From the IMG/VR virus record IMGVR_UViG_3300025769_000774, positions 1-25,201 of that record: a stretch of 25,201 nt of DNA; one strand, written 5' to 3'. Below the pieces are notes generated by a model. It was not told where the DNA came from. It saw only the letters and a list, made by a program, of their open reading frames with translations, and ran no database searches. Both the position numbers and the translations under genes were made by a program. Source of the DNA: a virus. The stretch's first letter is position 1. Each line of letters opens with the position of its first letter. Below are positions 6,155 to 13,029 of this stretch, piece after piece.

Positions 6155-8207
6155 GATTTTTCACATTGGCTCCACATTTAAGGCGTTTGAAGAAGGGGAT
6201 GATCTTCATATCGCTGGTATGGCCAGTACGAATAGTACTGACCGTGTTGGAGACATAATTGAGACTGAAGCCTGGACAAAGGGTGGACTTCAAAATTATT
6301 TAAACAATCCCGTAATTCTTTTTAATCACGATTACAATCAGCCGATTGGCCGAGCAGTTCAGCTTGGTACTAACGATAATGGTCTGCAGTTAAAAGCAAA
6401 AATTGCTAAATCTGCTGGTCACGTAGGTGAATTAATTAAAGAAGGTGTCCTTGGAGCTTTTTCAGTCGGGTTTCGAGTCAAGGATGCGGAGTACATGACC
6501 GAAACCGATGGATATAAGATAAAGGACGCAGAATTACTGGAAGTTTCAGTAGTAACGGTTCCTGCTAACCAAGCTGCAACCTTTTCTCTTGCTAAATCTT
6601 TTAACTCAGAGTCTGAGTATGAAGAATTCAAGAAATCTTTCAAAACCGAAGATTCCGTGGAAGAAAAGCATGTTATTAGTGTTCAGGAGACTGAAGACAA
6701 AGTAACAGTTGAATTTGAAAAACATTCCGAAACCGAATCAATGCCTAAAGACTTATCACAAGTCGAAGTACAGGAGAAAACTATGAGTGATATCGATATC
6801 GATGCGATTGTGGCTGCTGCTGTCGAAAAGACCGCAACTGCAATGGCAATGAAAGAAGCTGAGCGCAAGGCAGAAGAGCAAACGCGATTGGAAGCAGAAC
6901 AAAAAGCTGCTGAAGAAGCCGAAGCTCAGAAAAATGCTGAAGAAGCTCGCATTGTAACCGCTGTAACCAGTGGTGCAGAAAAATTAATGGCTGACGTTGA
7001 AGCAAAACTTGCTGAAAAAGATGCTAATTTTGAACAAGTTGTTGGTTCGTTGCAAAATGAACTAAAAGAAAAAGCTGAAGAAATTGAGAAAATGCGTCAG
7101 AGCAAGCGTGTATTCGCTGATCGTAGCGAAAAATCCTCTTTTTCAGAAGAAGACATGGTAAATGCACATATTCTTGGTGTAGTTACTAACAAAGGTTTGG
7201 AAGGAACTCGTTTTGGCCGTTCTATCCTTGAAAAAGCTACGAATGCTAACGCAGGCGTACAGCTTCCTAGTTCTACGAACGAAGATTTTGAAACTACCGT
7301 TTCTACTGCGATTGAGCGTGATATTGAGCTCGAGCTTGTTCTCGATCCTCTTTTCCGTAAGATTCAGATGAACGCTGCTTCAATGGTTATCCCAACTATG
7401 CCTGATGCAGGTTACGCAGAATGGTTAAGCGCTAATGCTGCCGGCACTGGTGCTAGCGTTAACCCTAAAGGTAACTTAGGTTCACGTGATGAAGCCTCCC
7501 CAGGCGCCAACGCAGGTGTTACTTTAGGCACTAAAGTATTGACCGTTGAAAAGCTCGTTTCTAAGTCTTTCATGGCTAATGAAACTGAAGAAGATGCAAT
7601 TATGCCTATTCTTCCTTTAATTCGTGAAGCTATGGTTCGTGCACATGCACGTGCTATTGAGCATTCAATTCTTCAGGCAGGCTCTTCAGAAGTAGTAAAT
7701 GCTGGTGGTCAAAATGGTTTGATTAAGATTGCTACCGACGATAGCAAAGTACTGGATGCCGGTGCTTCTGCTGGTTCAGCTTCTGTAACTGCTACTACTG
7801 CTCAATTATTGAACATGCGTCAAGCAATGGGTAAATATGGTCGTCGTCCTAGTGATGTAGTGTATATCGTATCTTTGGATGCGTACTATGACATGTTAGA
7901 TGATCCTGAATTCCAAGATGTAAACTTGGTCGGTAGTGATCGTGCTACTAAGATTTCAGGTGAAATTGGTCAGGCTTATGGCTCACCAATTATCGTTTGT
8001 GACGAATTTACCGGTGGAAAGACTGCTAATAAGGTTTGGGGTATTGCTGTTAATACTCGTAACTTCTTAGTACCTGTTCTCCGTGGTGTAACTGTTGAAT
8101 CTGATTATGATGTTGAAAATCAACGTCGTGTATTAGTTGCTACTCAGCGTCGTGGTTTCGACCAGATGTTTAGTGCAGCTGGTCAGGTTGTTGCTCACGC
8201 TTGGTAA
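6147..8207 (+). CDS. Prohead protease / scaffold / major capsid fusion protein (HK97 type)
   Basis: This gene encodes 686 aa in one uninterrupted frame. Residues 1-150 are the HK97-family (U35) prohead serine protease: NPVILFNHDYNQPIGR (54-69, catalytic H61), GAFSVGFRV (103-111, nucleophile S106) and LLEVSVVTVPAN (130-141, candidate third residue E132). Residues about 150-215 are an acidic linker. Residues about 215-322 are an Ala/Glu/Lys coiled coil equivalent to the HK97 delta (scaffold) domain. From about 323 to 686 is the HK97-fold capsid, with PTMPDAGYAEWLSANAAG, the GLI.I region and the C-terminal RRGFDQMFSAAGQVVAHAW. The usual three functions are thus joined in one chain. A ribosome site lies upstream (AAAAGGAGA, 6132-6140). 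Autocleavage would release the capsid protein, and a nested start at 6783 would supply it separately. Confidence 0.9.
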   Translation: MNKIFHIGSTFKAFEEGDDLHIAGMASTNSTDRVGDIIETEAWTKGGLQNYLNNPVILFNHDYNQPIGRAVQLGTNDNGLQLKAKIAKSAGHVGELIKEGVLGAFSVGFRVKDAEYMTETDGYKIKDAELLEVSVVTVPANQAATFSLAKSFNSESEYEEFKKSFKTEDSVEEKHVISVQETEDKVTVEFEKHSETESMPKDLSQVEVQEKTMSDIDIDAIVAAAVEKTATAMAMKEAERKAEEQTRLEAEQKAAEEAEAQKNAEEARIVTAVTSGAEKLMADVEAKLAEKDANFEQVVGSLQNELKEKAEEIEKMRQSKRVFADRSEKSSFSEEDMVNAHILGVVTNKGLEGTRFGRSILEKATNANAGVQLPSSTNEDFETTVSTAIERDIELELVLDPLFRKIQMNAASMVIPTMPDAGYAEWLSANAAGTGASVNPKGNLGSRDEASPGANAGVTLGTKVLTVEKLVSKSFMANETEEDAIMPILPLIREAMVRAHARAIEHSILQAGSSEVVNAGGQNGLIKIATDDSKVLDAGASAGSASVTATTAQLLNMRQAMGKYGRRPSDVVYIVSLDAYYDMLDDPEFQDVNLVGSDRATKISGEIGQAYGSPIIVCDEFTGGKTANKVWGIAVNTRNFLVPVLRGVTVESDYDVENQRRVLVATQRRGFDQMFSAAGQVVAHAW
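6772..6785 (+). promoter_or_regulatory. Internal ribosome-binding site and ATG inside the protease-capsid gene
   Basis: AGGAG (6772-6776) lies six bases before an in-frame ATG at 6783 (residue M213 of the fusion). The start falls exactly between the protease plus linker and the scaffold/capsid part. It is a better ribosome site than most gene starts in the window. Confidence 0.65.
6783..8207 (+). CDS. Nested major capsid protein with N-terminal scaffold domain (internal start)
   Basis: Translation from the internal ATG would give 474 aa: MSDIDIDAIVAAAVEKT, a coiled-coil scaffold of about 105 residues, then the HK97-fold shell protein. This size and order match an ordinary HK97-type capsid precursor. 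A separate start would let capsid subunits greatly outnumber protease, as assembly requires. Codon use supports high expression: Arg in this part is almost all CGT, with many GCT, GGT and GTT codons, whereas portal and terminase use AGA and CGA freely. That two products are made is inferred; only the start signals are seen. Confidence 0.6.
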   Translation: MSDIDIDAIVAAAVEKTATAMAMKEAERKAEEQTRLEAEQKAAEEAEAQKNAEEARIVTAVTSGAEKLMADVEAKLAEKDANFEQVVGSLQNELKEKAEEIEKMRQSKRVFADRSEKSSFSEEDMVNAHILGVVTNKGLEGTRFGRSILEKATNANAGVQLPSSTNEDFETTVSTAIERDIELELVLDPLFRKIQMNAASMVIPTMPDAGYAEWLSANAAGTGASVNPKGNLGSRDEASPGANAGVTLGTKVLTVEKLVSKSFMANETEEDAIMPILPLIREAMVRAHARAIEHSILQAGSSEVVNAGGQNGLIKIATDDSKVLDAGASAGSASVTATTAQLLNMRQAMGKYGRRPSDVVYIVSLDAYYDMLDDPEFQDVNLVGSDRATKISGEIGQAYGSPIIVCDEFTGGKTANKVWGIAVNTRNFLVPVLRGVTVESDYDVENQRRVLVATQRRGFDQMFSAAGQVVAHAW

Positions 8208-8211
8208 TATT

Positions 8212-8244
8212 AGGATGGGAGCCTTCGGGCTCCCAAGCCTTTTT
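8212..8244 (+). terminator. Intrinsic terminator with UUCG tetraloop after the capsid gene
   Basis: GGGAGCC (8217-8223) pairs with GGCTCCC (8228-8234) around TTCG, giving C(UUCG)G. A lower stem AGG (8212-8214)/CCT (8238-8240) with a small internal loop brings the TTTT run (8241-8244) next to the helix. No promoter is visible between it and the next gene, so it probably terminates only partly and lowers expression of the connector genes relative to the capsid. Confidence 0.75.
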
Positions 8245-8253
8245 GGAAAATAA

Positions 8254-8865
8254 ATGGCAGATTTAATTACATTAGATGACTATAAACTGTTAGAGGGTGT
8301 TAATTCTACTCAGTATGATGAGAAGTTTGAGAAGCTAATTACGAGTGTAAGTCAGCTTGTCCGTACTTATTGTAATTCTGAGTTTGATACTTATGCAACT
8401 TCACCAGGATATACGGAGCTATTTGATATTCAATGGGACACTTATACTGTTCAATTGAAATATAGCCCTGTTATTAGTATAACAAATGTATATGAAAGAT
8501 CAGGTCAAGCCTCTGATTATATTGAGCTTTTTTCTAATGGAGGAGGAACTCCTCCAGAATATTCGTGGTATTTAGATGCCACATCAGATTCTATTTTCCG
8601 AACTCAAGAGAGTGGAAAGTATAAAAACTGGCCTCACGGAGTAGGGGCAGTAAAAGTCACTTATTTAGCGGGATATGTTTCGGTACCTGTTGATTTAGAG
8701 CTTGCTGTTGCTGATATTATTACTTACTATCATAAAGACGAACAGAAAGAAAGACAAAGCATTGGTTCAGCTAGTAGAGAGGGGGCAGGAAGCTCTGCAA
8801 TTCGTAATGATCCTGGATTTCCAGATCACATACGAAGAGTTTTAGATATGTATAGAATTGCATGA
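8254..8865 (+). CDS. Head-tail connector (gp6/DUF-type adaptor)
   Basis: This gene encodes 203 aa. It opens with MADLITLDDYKLLEGVNSTQ, then a helix (YDEKFEKLITSVSQLVRTYCN), a beta insertion about 45-135 ending VKVTYLAGYVSVPVDLELAVADIITYYHKDEQKER, and a final helix. The VTYLAGY...P.dL..A....v.y motif is characteristic of HK97 gp6-like/SPP1 gp15-like adaptors that sit below the portal. The insertion makes it longer than the minimal about 110-aa adaptor. The gene directly follows the capsid terminator and overlaps the next gene by ATGA. Its ribosome site is modest (GGA about six bases upstream of the ATG). Confidence 0.85.
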   Translation: MADLITLDDYKLLEGVNSTQYDEKFEKLITSVSQLVRTYCNSEFDTYATSPGYTELFDIQWDTYTVQLKYSPVISITNVYERSGQASDYIELFSNGGGTPPEYSWYLDATSDSIFRTQESGKYKNWPHGVGAVKVTYLAGYVSVPVDLELAVADIITYYHKDEQKERQSIGSASREGAGSSAIRNDPGFPDHIRRVLDMYRIA

Positions 8866-10322
8866 GTAGGATAGCTTTAAAGAATCTATTGACAAGAACT
8901 CTAGAAGATATTGAAGGTAATGCTGCAATTTCAAGAGTAGAGTCTAATAAACAACCCCATGAATTTACTATAAGCAGACAAAGCATAAAACAAGAAATAT
9001 ACTCTCAATTAAATAAAAAGAATTATTTAGTAAACGGAAAGATTACTGCCGAAATGAGAGAAATTGTTACTAATGGAGTTCAAGATTTAGCAGACTCTGT
9101 TTGGGAGGAAGGAAAAAAACTAAGAAATAAAAAAGAAGCTTTTTTAACTGGTAGAAAAGACGGTGTTTTTAGTGTTGTAGTTATTGTAGCACAAGATATC
9201 GTAAAATATAGGACAGAAGCCAGTGGTCAAGTAATTAAATACCATACTAGTTCTGATGATATTTTTAACAGTATAAAAGCTTTGTACAAACCTCATTTAC
9301 GCAATATACGTGCTAACTTAAACACTTACTTTAAAGAGAGTAGTGAGGTCGGTAAAGGTTTAATACCCTCTAAAAATATAAAAACTAAGAAAGACAAAAA
9401 CGGCAATATAATAAAACAGGGTAGACAAGCAGATACACTTTTACAGCTGGGACATGACGAATTAGATTCTGTCGCAGATCAAAGAATTTCTTCCGGTAAA
9501 GCCGAAATATTTAGGGAAGTTTCTTCTATAGGCAACGAAAATGGAGATTTAAGAGAAATCGAAGCTTTTTTAAAAAATCAAGGTTTTGAAGTAAGTTTTG
9601 ATAAGCAGGCAAAAAAAGATAAAACAGTAATAAAAGTAAGGCTGCAATCTCAGTTTCAAAATCAAGGTTTACAGGCAGCAGAAGAAAAATTCAGAGTAAA
9701 ACAGTTTAAAACAGCTTTAAGAAGAGCTATAGATAATCTAGGAGAGGAGTACGCTCTTTCAGAAGGATCAGACTCTAGAGTAGATATAGAAAAAAAGAAA
9801 GTCTTAAAAAGAGTAAAAGAAAAATTAAATAAACATAAAAATATAAAAACAAATTTTAAAAATACTAGCCTTAAACTGGGCAACGCTAAAGCAAAAGATA
9901 AAATAACGGCGGGAAGAACAAAACCTAGAGTTAAGGCAAATACTTCGACAGGATTTACTATAAACTCTGCTCAAAAGCAAAAACCGTCTAAAGGGAGACA
10001 AGAAAGTTATTTTTCTTTAATACCTTTAATTAACAGAACCTTGCCTGGAGTTGTTAGGGCCAATATGGGAGCTCCTGCTCTAGAAAATATCTCAGGAAAA
10101 TTTGCTCAGAGTGCTAGAGTTACTGAAATTATAACCACAAGAAAAGGTTATCCTAGTATTGGTTATACATATGATAAAAACCCGTATCAGATATTTGAGC
10201 CGGGAAAAGGAAAGACACCTTGGGCAACTTCTGATAGAGACCCTAGAAAAGTTATTGATAAATCTATTCGTGAAATAGTGACCGGATTAATACAAGAAAG
10301 ATTTTATACTAGGAGATTATAG
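8862..10322 (+). CDS. Large neck / head-tail completion protein
   Basis: This gene encodes 486 aa and starts in an ATGA overlap with the connector gene. It is very Lys/Arg/Asn-rich, with a long basic middle (about 170-380). The C-terminal about 75 residues (SARVTEIITTRKGYPSIGYTYDKNPYQIFEPGKG...RDPRKVIDKSIREIV...ERFYTRRL) have a compact beta-plus-helix pattern that I recognise from neck/virion structural proteins of marine-type phages. Its place between connector and tail terminator indicates a head-completion or neck role. It is much longer than the usual 110-180 aa of such proteins, and the extra basic region has no obvious domain. Its A-rich codon use (AAA, AGA) contrasts sharply with the capsid gene. 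Exact function is inferred. Confidence 0.65.
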   Translation: MSRIALKNLLTRTLEDIEGNAAISRVESNKQPHEFTISRQSIKQEIYSQLNKKNYLVNGKITAEMREIVTNGVQDLADSVWEEGKKLRNKKEAFLTGRKDGVFSVVVIVAQDIVKYRTEASGQVIKYHTSSDDIFNSIKALYKPHLRNIRANLNTYFKESSEVGKGLIPSKNIKTKKDKNGNIIKQGRQADTLLQLGHDELDSVADQRISSGKAEIFREVSSIGNENGDLREIEAFLKNQGFEVSFDKQAKKDKTVIKVRLQSQFQNQGLQAAEEKFRVKQFKTALRRAIDNLGEEYALSEGSDSRVDIEKKKVLKRVKEKLNKHKNIKTNFKNTSLKLGNAKAKDKITAGRTKPRVKANTSTGFTINSAQKQKPSKGRQESYFSLIPLINRTLPGVVRANMGAPALENISGKFAQSARVTEIITTRKGYPSIGYTYDKNPYQIFEPGKGKTPWATSDRDPRKVIDKSIREIVTGLIQERFYTRRL

Positions 10323-10324
10323 AG

Positions 10325-10777
10325 GTGGCCACAAGAGATTATAGCACTAGAAGGATGGCCATAGTAAAAGCTTTAGAGGATAAATTAAAGCTAATAAATG
10401 GAAACTTTCCTTATAGAACTAATTTATATAACAATGTTCTTCCTCGATTGAAGTTTTGGGACGAAGTAGAAGACTTCCCCGCAGTTCATATTAGTGCTGG
10501 AGGAGAAACACGACAGTACCAAGGAGGAGGATACAAAGACAGATTTCTTACTGTAACTATAAGAGTATATGTTCAAGAAGAAAATGCAATTTTTGCTCTT
10601 GAAAAATTATTTGAAGATATAGAAACAGTTTTGGAAGATAACGCAGGTCTTTCTTATACCGACCAGGATGGGAATATTCAAAGTGTTCAGCAGATTACTA
10701 TCTTGAGCTTGAGCACGGATGAAGGCGCTCTCGAACCTTTAGCTGTTGGAGAGATTATCTGCGAAGTTCGATACTAA
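10325..10777 (+). CDS. Tail terminator protein
   Basis: This gene encodes 150 aa. GTG 10325 is chosen because AGGAG (10311-10315) sits nine bases upstream; the in-frame ATG downstream (M11) has no such site. The protein shows an N-terminal helix (RRMAIVKALEDKLKLI), PYRTNLYNNVLPRLKFWDEVEDFPAVHIS, a beta-rich core with GG.ETRQYQGGGYKDRFLTVTIRVYVQ, a helix (ALEKLFEDIETVLED), and a final LSTDEGALEPLAVGEIICEVRY strand pair. This alpha/beta layout is that of lambda gpU-like tail terminators, which cap the tail tube and join it to the head. Its position directly before the major tail tube gene agrees. Confidence 0.75.
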   Translation: MATRDYSTRRMAIVKALEDKLKLINGNFPYRTNLYNNVLPRLKFWDEVEDFPAVHISAGGETRQYQGGGYKDRFLTVTIRVYVQEENAIFALEKLFEDIETVLEDNAGLSYTDQDGNIQSVQQITILSLSTDEGALEPLAVGEIICEVRY

Positions 10778-10826
10778 CCTTATTAGGTTGAGATGAAAAG
10801 GTAACTTTTCTTCGGAGAAAAAAAAG
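10776..10826 (+). promoter_or_regulatory. Structured leader of the major tail tube gene
   Basis: Three small hairpins can be drawn. AACCT/AGGTT (10776-10780/10785-10789, loop TATT). GAAAAG/CTTTTC (10795-10800/10805-10810) with a GUAA (GNRA) loop. TTTTC/GAGAA (10806-10810/10815-10819) with a UUCG loop. The last two share 10805-10810 and exclude each other; the third would cover the GGAG ribosome site (10814-10817) of the tube gene. No promoter is visible here. Confidence 0.4.
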
Positions 10827-11960
10827 ATGGCATTACAATTTACAAGAAATGCAAACGTATATGTACAGCTGGTGGATGGCTCCGGCACTCATGTACAAGC
10901 TTGGAAACTTTCAGTCTTAGACGGGTTTTCATTTACACAATCAATTAACTCATCAGAAATTACCATTAATGAAGCAGGTTCAATCTCTCGTAGAGCAAGA
11001 TTGCTTTTTAACGATAGTTTAGCACCTGTAGAATGGTCAATGAGTACTTACGCCCGTCCTATTACGGACACTAATATTACTCATTGTCCTGAAGAACCTC
11101 TTTGGGCTATGATGTTAGGCGCGGACGGTTATGCTACAAATCAATATACTAGTTCAGTATTAGCAGGCGCGTCACCTGCTCCCGCCACTGAAAATATAAA
11201 TACTCCTGCTAATGGAACAAATACTTTTGACTTTTCAGCTTCAAATGTATCTTCATTTTCTGATCGTTGGAATATTTATTTCGGGTTTGAGGATACAGGA
11301 AATATTCAATTTTATAAACTAGACTCTGCTGTAGTAAATTCAGTAACTATGGATTTTGATATAGATGGTATTGCGACTCTTTCTTGGAGTGGCTTTGCAA
11401 AATCTTTATCTGATGAAGGTACTTCCGTTCCTACCGATTTGGCCTCCCCAATTACCATAGGATTAACGGATACTACTAACTTTATTCGTAATCGTATTTC
11501 TACAGTTTCTTTAACAAGAACAGATGTTACTCCTGACGATGTATATAATATTGTGTTGACGGGAGGCTCTTTTACTATTGAAAATAATGTCTCTTACTTA
11601 ACGCCGGAAGAGCTAGGGATAGTAAATGCACCTCTAGCAAATATTACTGGTGCTCGCTCAATTTCAGGCTCAATGACTTGTTATCTTGATAATGATCAAC
11701 TTAATAGTAAATCGGGAGAACTTTTTGCTGATTTGGTGGCTGATGTAGACACAGTACGAAATGTTTTTACTCTTTCATTAAATGTAGGAGGAGAAACTGC
11801 TTCTACCCCTAGGGTGGCATTTGAGCTTCCAACAGCACATTTAGAAGTGCCAACAATTAACGTAGAAGATCTATTGACTCTTGAAATTAACTTCCATGGT
11901 CAGGTGAGTGGAGGTAATGTTGATCTTACTGACGAAGCAACAATCGTCTATAAATCGTAG
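10827..11960 (+). CDS. Major tail tube protein
   Basis: This gene encodes 377 aa. GGAG (10814-10817) lies nine bases before the ATG. The protein is beta-rich with few Lys or Cys. It has an N-terminal tube-type segment (VYVQL.., then LSVLDGFSFTQSINSSEITINEAG at about 28-51, SRRARLLFNDSLAPVEWSMSTYARP), a central sandwich (about 100-200), and a C-terminal half that repeats similar motifs (SFTIENNVSYL..., RSISGSMTCYLDND at 277-290). This matches phage tail tube proteins whose rings stack along the tape measure. The gene is followed by a hairpin terminator and a new promoter. A diverged relative lies directly downstream. Confidence 0.85.
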   Translation: MALQFTRNANVYVQLVDGSGTHVQAWKLSVLDGFSFTQSINSSEITINEAGSISRRARLLFNDSLAPVEWSMSTYARPITDTNITHCPEEPLWAMMLGADGYATNQYTSSVLAGASPAPATENINTPANGTNTFDFSASNVSSFSDRWNIYFGFEDTGNIQFYKLDSAVVNSVTMDFDIDGIATLSWSGFAKSLSDEGTSVPTDLASPITIGLTDTTNFIRNRISTVSLTRTDVTPDDVYNIVLTGGSFTIENNVSYLTPEELGIVNAPLANITGARSISGSMTCYLDNDQLNSKSGELFADLVADVDTVRNVFTLSLNVGGETASTPRVAFELPTAHLEVPTINVEDLLTLEINFHGQVSGGNVDLTDEATIVYKS

Positions 11961-11979
11961 TAATAAGAAAAAATAAATC

Positions 11980-12008
11980 TTGACAACTTAGTGTTTGTTA
12001 GATATAAT
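11980..12008 (+). promoter_or_regulatory. Sigma70-type promoter P4
   Basis: TTGACA (11980-11985), a 17-bp spacer and TATAAT (12003-12008) match the consensus fully. The upstream context AAAAATAAATCTTGACAAC (11969-11987) is a relative of the P1-P3 19-mer with four differences. Unlike P1-P3, this promoter has a leader of about 60 bases before the next gene, and the leader begins with a stable hairpin. Confidence 0.85.
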
Positions 12009-12012
12009 TATG

Positions 12013-12043
12013 AAGATTGGGGGAAACTCTTCCCCCAATTTTT
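12013..12043 (+). terminator. Hairpin terminator overlapping the P4 transcript start
   Basis: ATTGGGGGAA (12016-12025) pairs perfectly with TTCCCCCAAT (12030-12039) around ACTC, and a T run (12039-12043) follows. For RNA coming from the tail tube gene it is a standard terminator. For RNA starting at P4 (expected start near 12014-12016) it would form the extreme 5' end, where it could protect the mRNA or cause early release. Confidence 0.8.
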
Positions 12044-12076
12044 ATATAATAAAAAGACTGTCAAGGGAGAAATGGA

Positions 12077-13021
12077 GTGAGTTTCGAATTCTTAAGAGAT
12101 GGTAGAGTCTGGCTCGAATATCCTGCAAATAATTTTTATCTTCTACACACCTTAAAAGATATAAATTTTTCCCAAACGTTTAAACAAGAGGATTTTAATA
12201 AAAAAACGTTACATAATCCGAATCAGTTTTTTAAAAGATCTTCTATAACAGAAGCAAATCCGGCTAATTTTTCTTTCAGCATATACATGTTGGACGAAAC
12301 AAGTCTTAATCAGCACAAGCTATTAGACTTACTACTGAATTATTCAGTAAACCCTACCTACACACTAGACACTTTTAACCTTTATTTTGTATACGAGAAT
12401 TATAGTCCTCAAGTTTACTATAAAATGGAAAATTGTGTTCTTACCTCGGGCTCTTTTAATATACCGAGAAATGGTCTTATGACAGTTCAACTGTCTGGAG
12501 AGGGAACAAAGCTAACTAGAAATTCGGCTCCGTGGACAATCACACCGCACTCTGGATATACTAGCTACCCTACTTACGCCGTGTCCAAAGTTTTTAATGT
12601 CTATATAGGAGGAACCACTCCTATATATAAATTAGACAATCTTATAGGGACGTCCTTTGAAGTCCAAAACAGTATTTCTTGGACAGCTAATTCCACTATA
12701 CAAAATTCTTTGCAAGTAACAAACGAGACTAATACAATTTTTCCTTCTTCATTTACTTTGGAGGATAGAAGTTTTGCTGGTAATATACGACAGTATATAG
12801 ATGAAACAAACCCACAGTCAAAAAATAACTTAATGACGTGGGCTGAAGGCATCACCGTGCAATTAGAAGCTGGGTTAGCCGAAAATAATCTTCAACTTGA
12901 AGTTTTGTTCGAAAATAACGCCTCTTTCACTAATAGAGGCTCTTTTGGAGAAGTATTCACTCAAAGCTATGATTTTAGATTAATTTCTAACCCTTTAATT
13001 AGTAATATTTTTAATTATTAG
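12077..13021 (+). CDS. Second tail tube-like protein (diverged paralog)
   Basis: This gene encodes 314 aa. GTG 12077 has AAGGGAG (12063-12069) about seven bases upstream; ATG 12072 is out of frame and meets a stop at once. Several segments line up in order with the major tail tube protein: VWLEYP...LKDINFSQTFKQEDFNKKTLHN (11-48) with VYVQL...LSVLDGFSFTQSINSSEITINEA; ANFSFSIYMLDE with VEWSMSTYARP; YKMENCVLTSG with YKLDSAVVNSV; SFEVQNSISWTAN with SFTIENNVSYLTP; and RSFAGNIRQYIDE (231-243) with RSISGSMTCYLDND. It therefore looks like a paralog that lost part of the central domain. It could form a special ring at the tail tip or base, or a minor tube subunit. It has its own promoter. Confidence 0.7.
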   Translation: MSFEFLRDGRVWLEYPANNFYLLHTLKDINFSQTFKQEDFNKKTLHNPNQFFKRSSITEANPANFSFSIYMLDETSLNQHKLLDLLLNYSVNPTYTLDTFNLYFVYENYSPQVYYKMENCVLTSGSFNIPRNGLMTVQLSGEGTKLTRNSAPWTITPHSGYTSYPTYAVSKVFNVYIGGTTPIYKLDNLIGTSFEVQNSISWTANSTIQNSLQVTNETNTIFPSSFTLEDRSFAGNIRQYIDETNPQSKNNLMTWAEGITVQLEAGLAENNLQLEVLFENNASFTNRGSFGEVFTQSYDFRLISNPLISNIFNY

Positions 13022-13029
13022 GAGATTTA

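Noticed and set aside
10793-10804. Three-codon mini-frame ATG-AAA-AGG-TAA as a true leader peptide gene
   Set aside because: Too short to support alone; the AGG upstream is a weak ribosome site. Mentioned only within the leader finding.
12045-12050. TATAAT as an additional promoter before the second tube gene
   Set aside because: No -35-like hexamer at the right distance (GGAAAC there), and the full P4 promoter lies just upstream.
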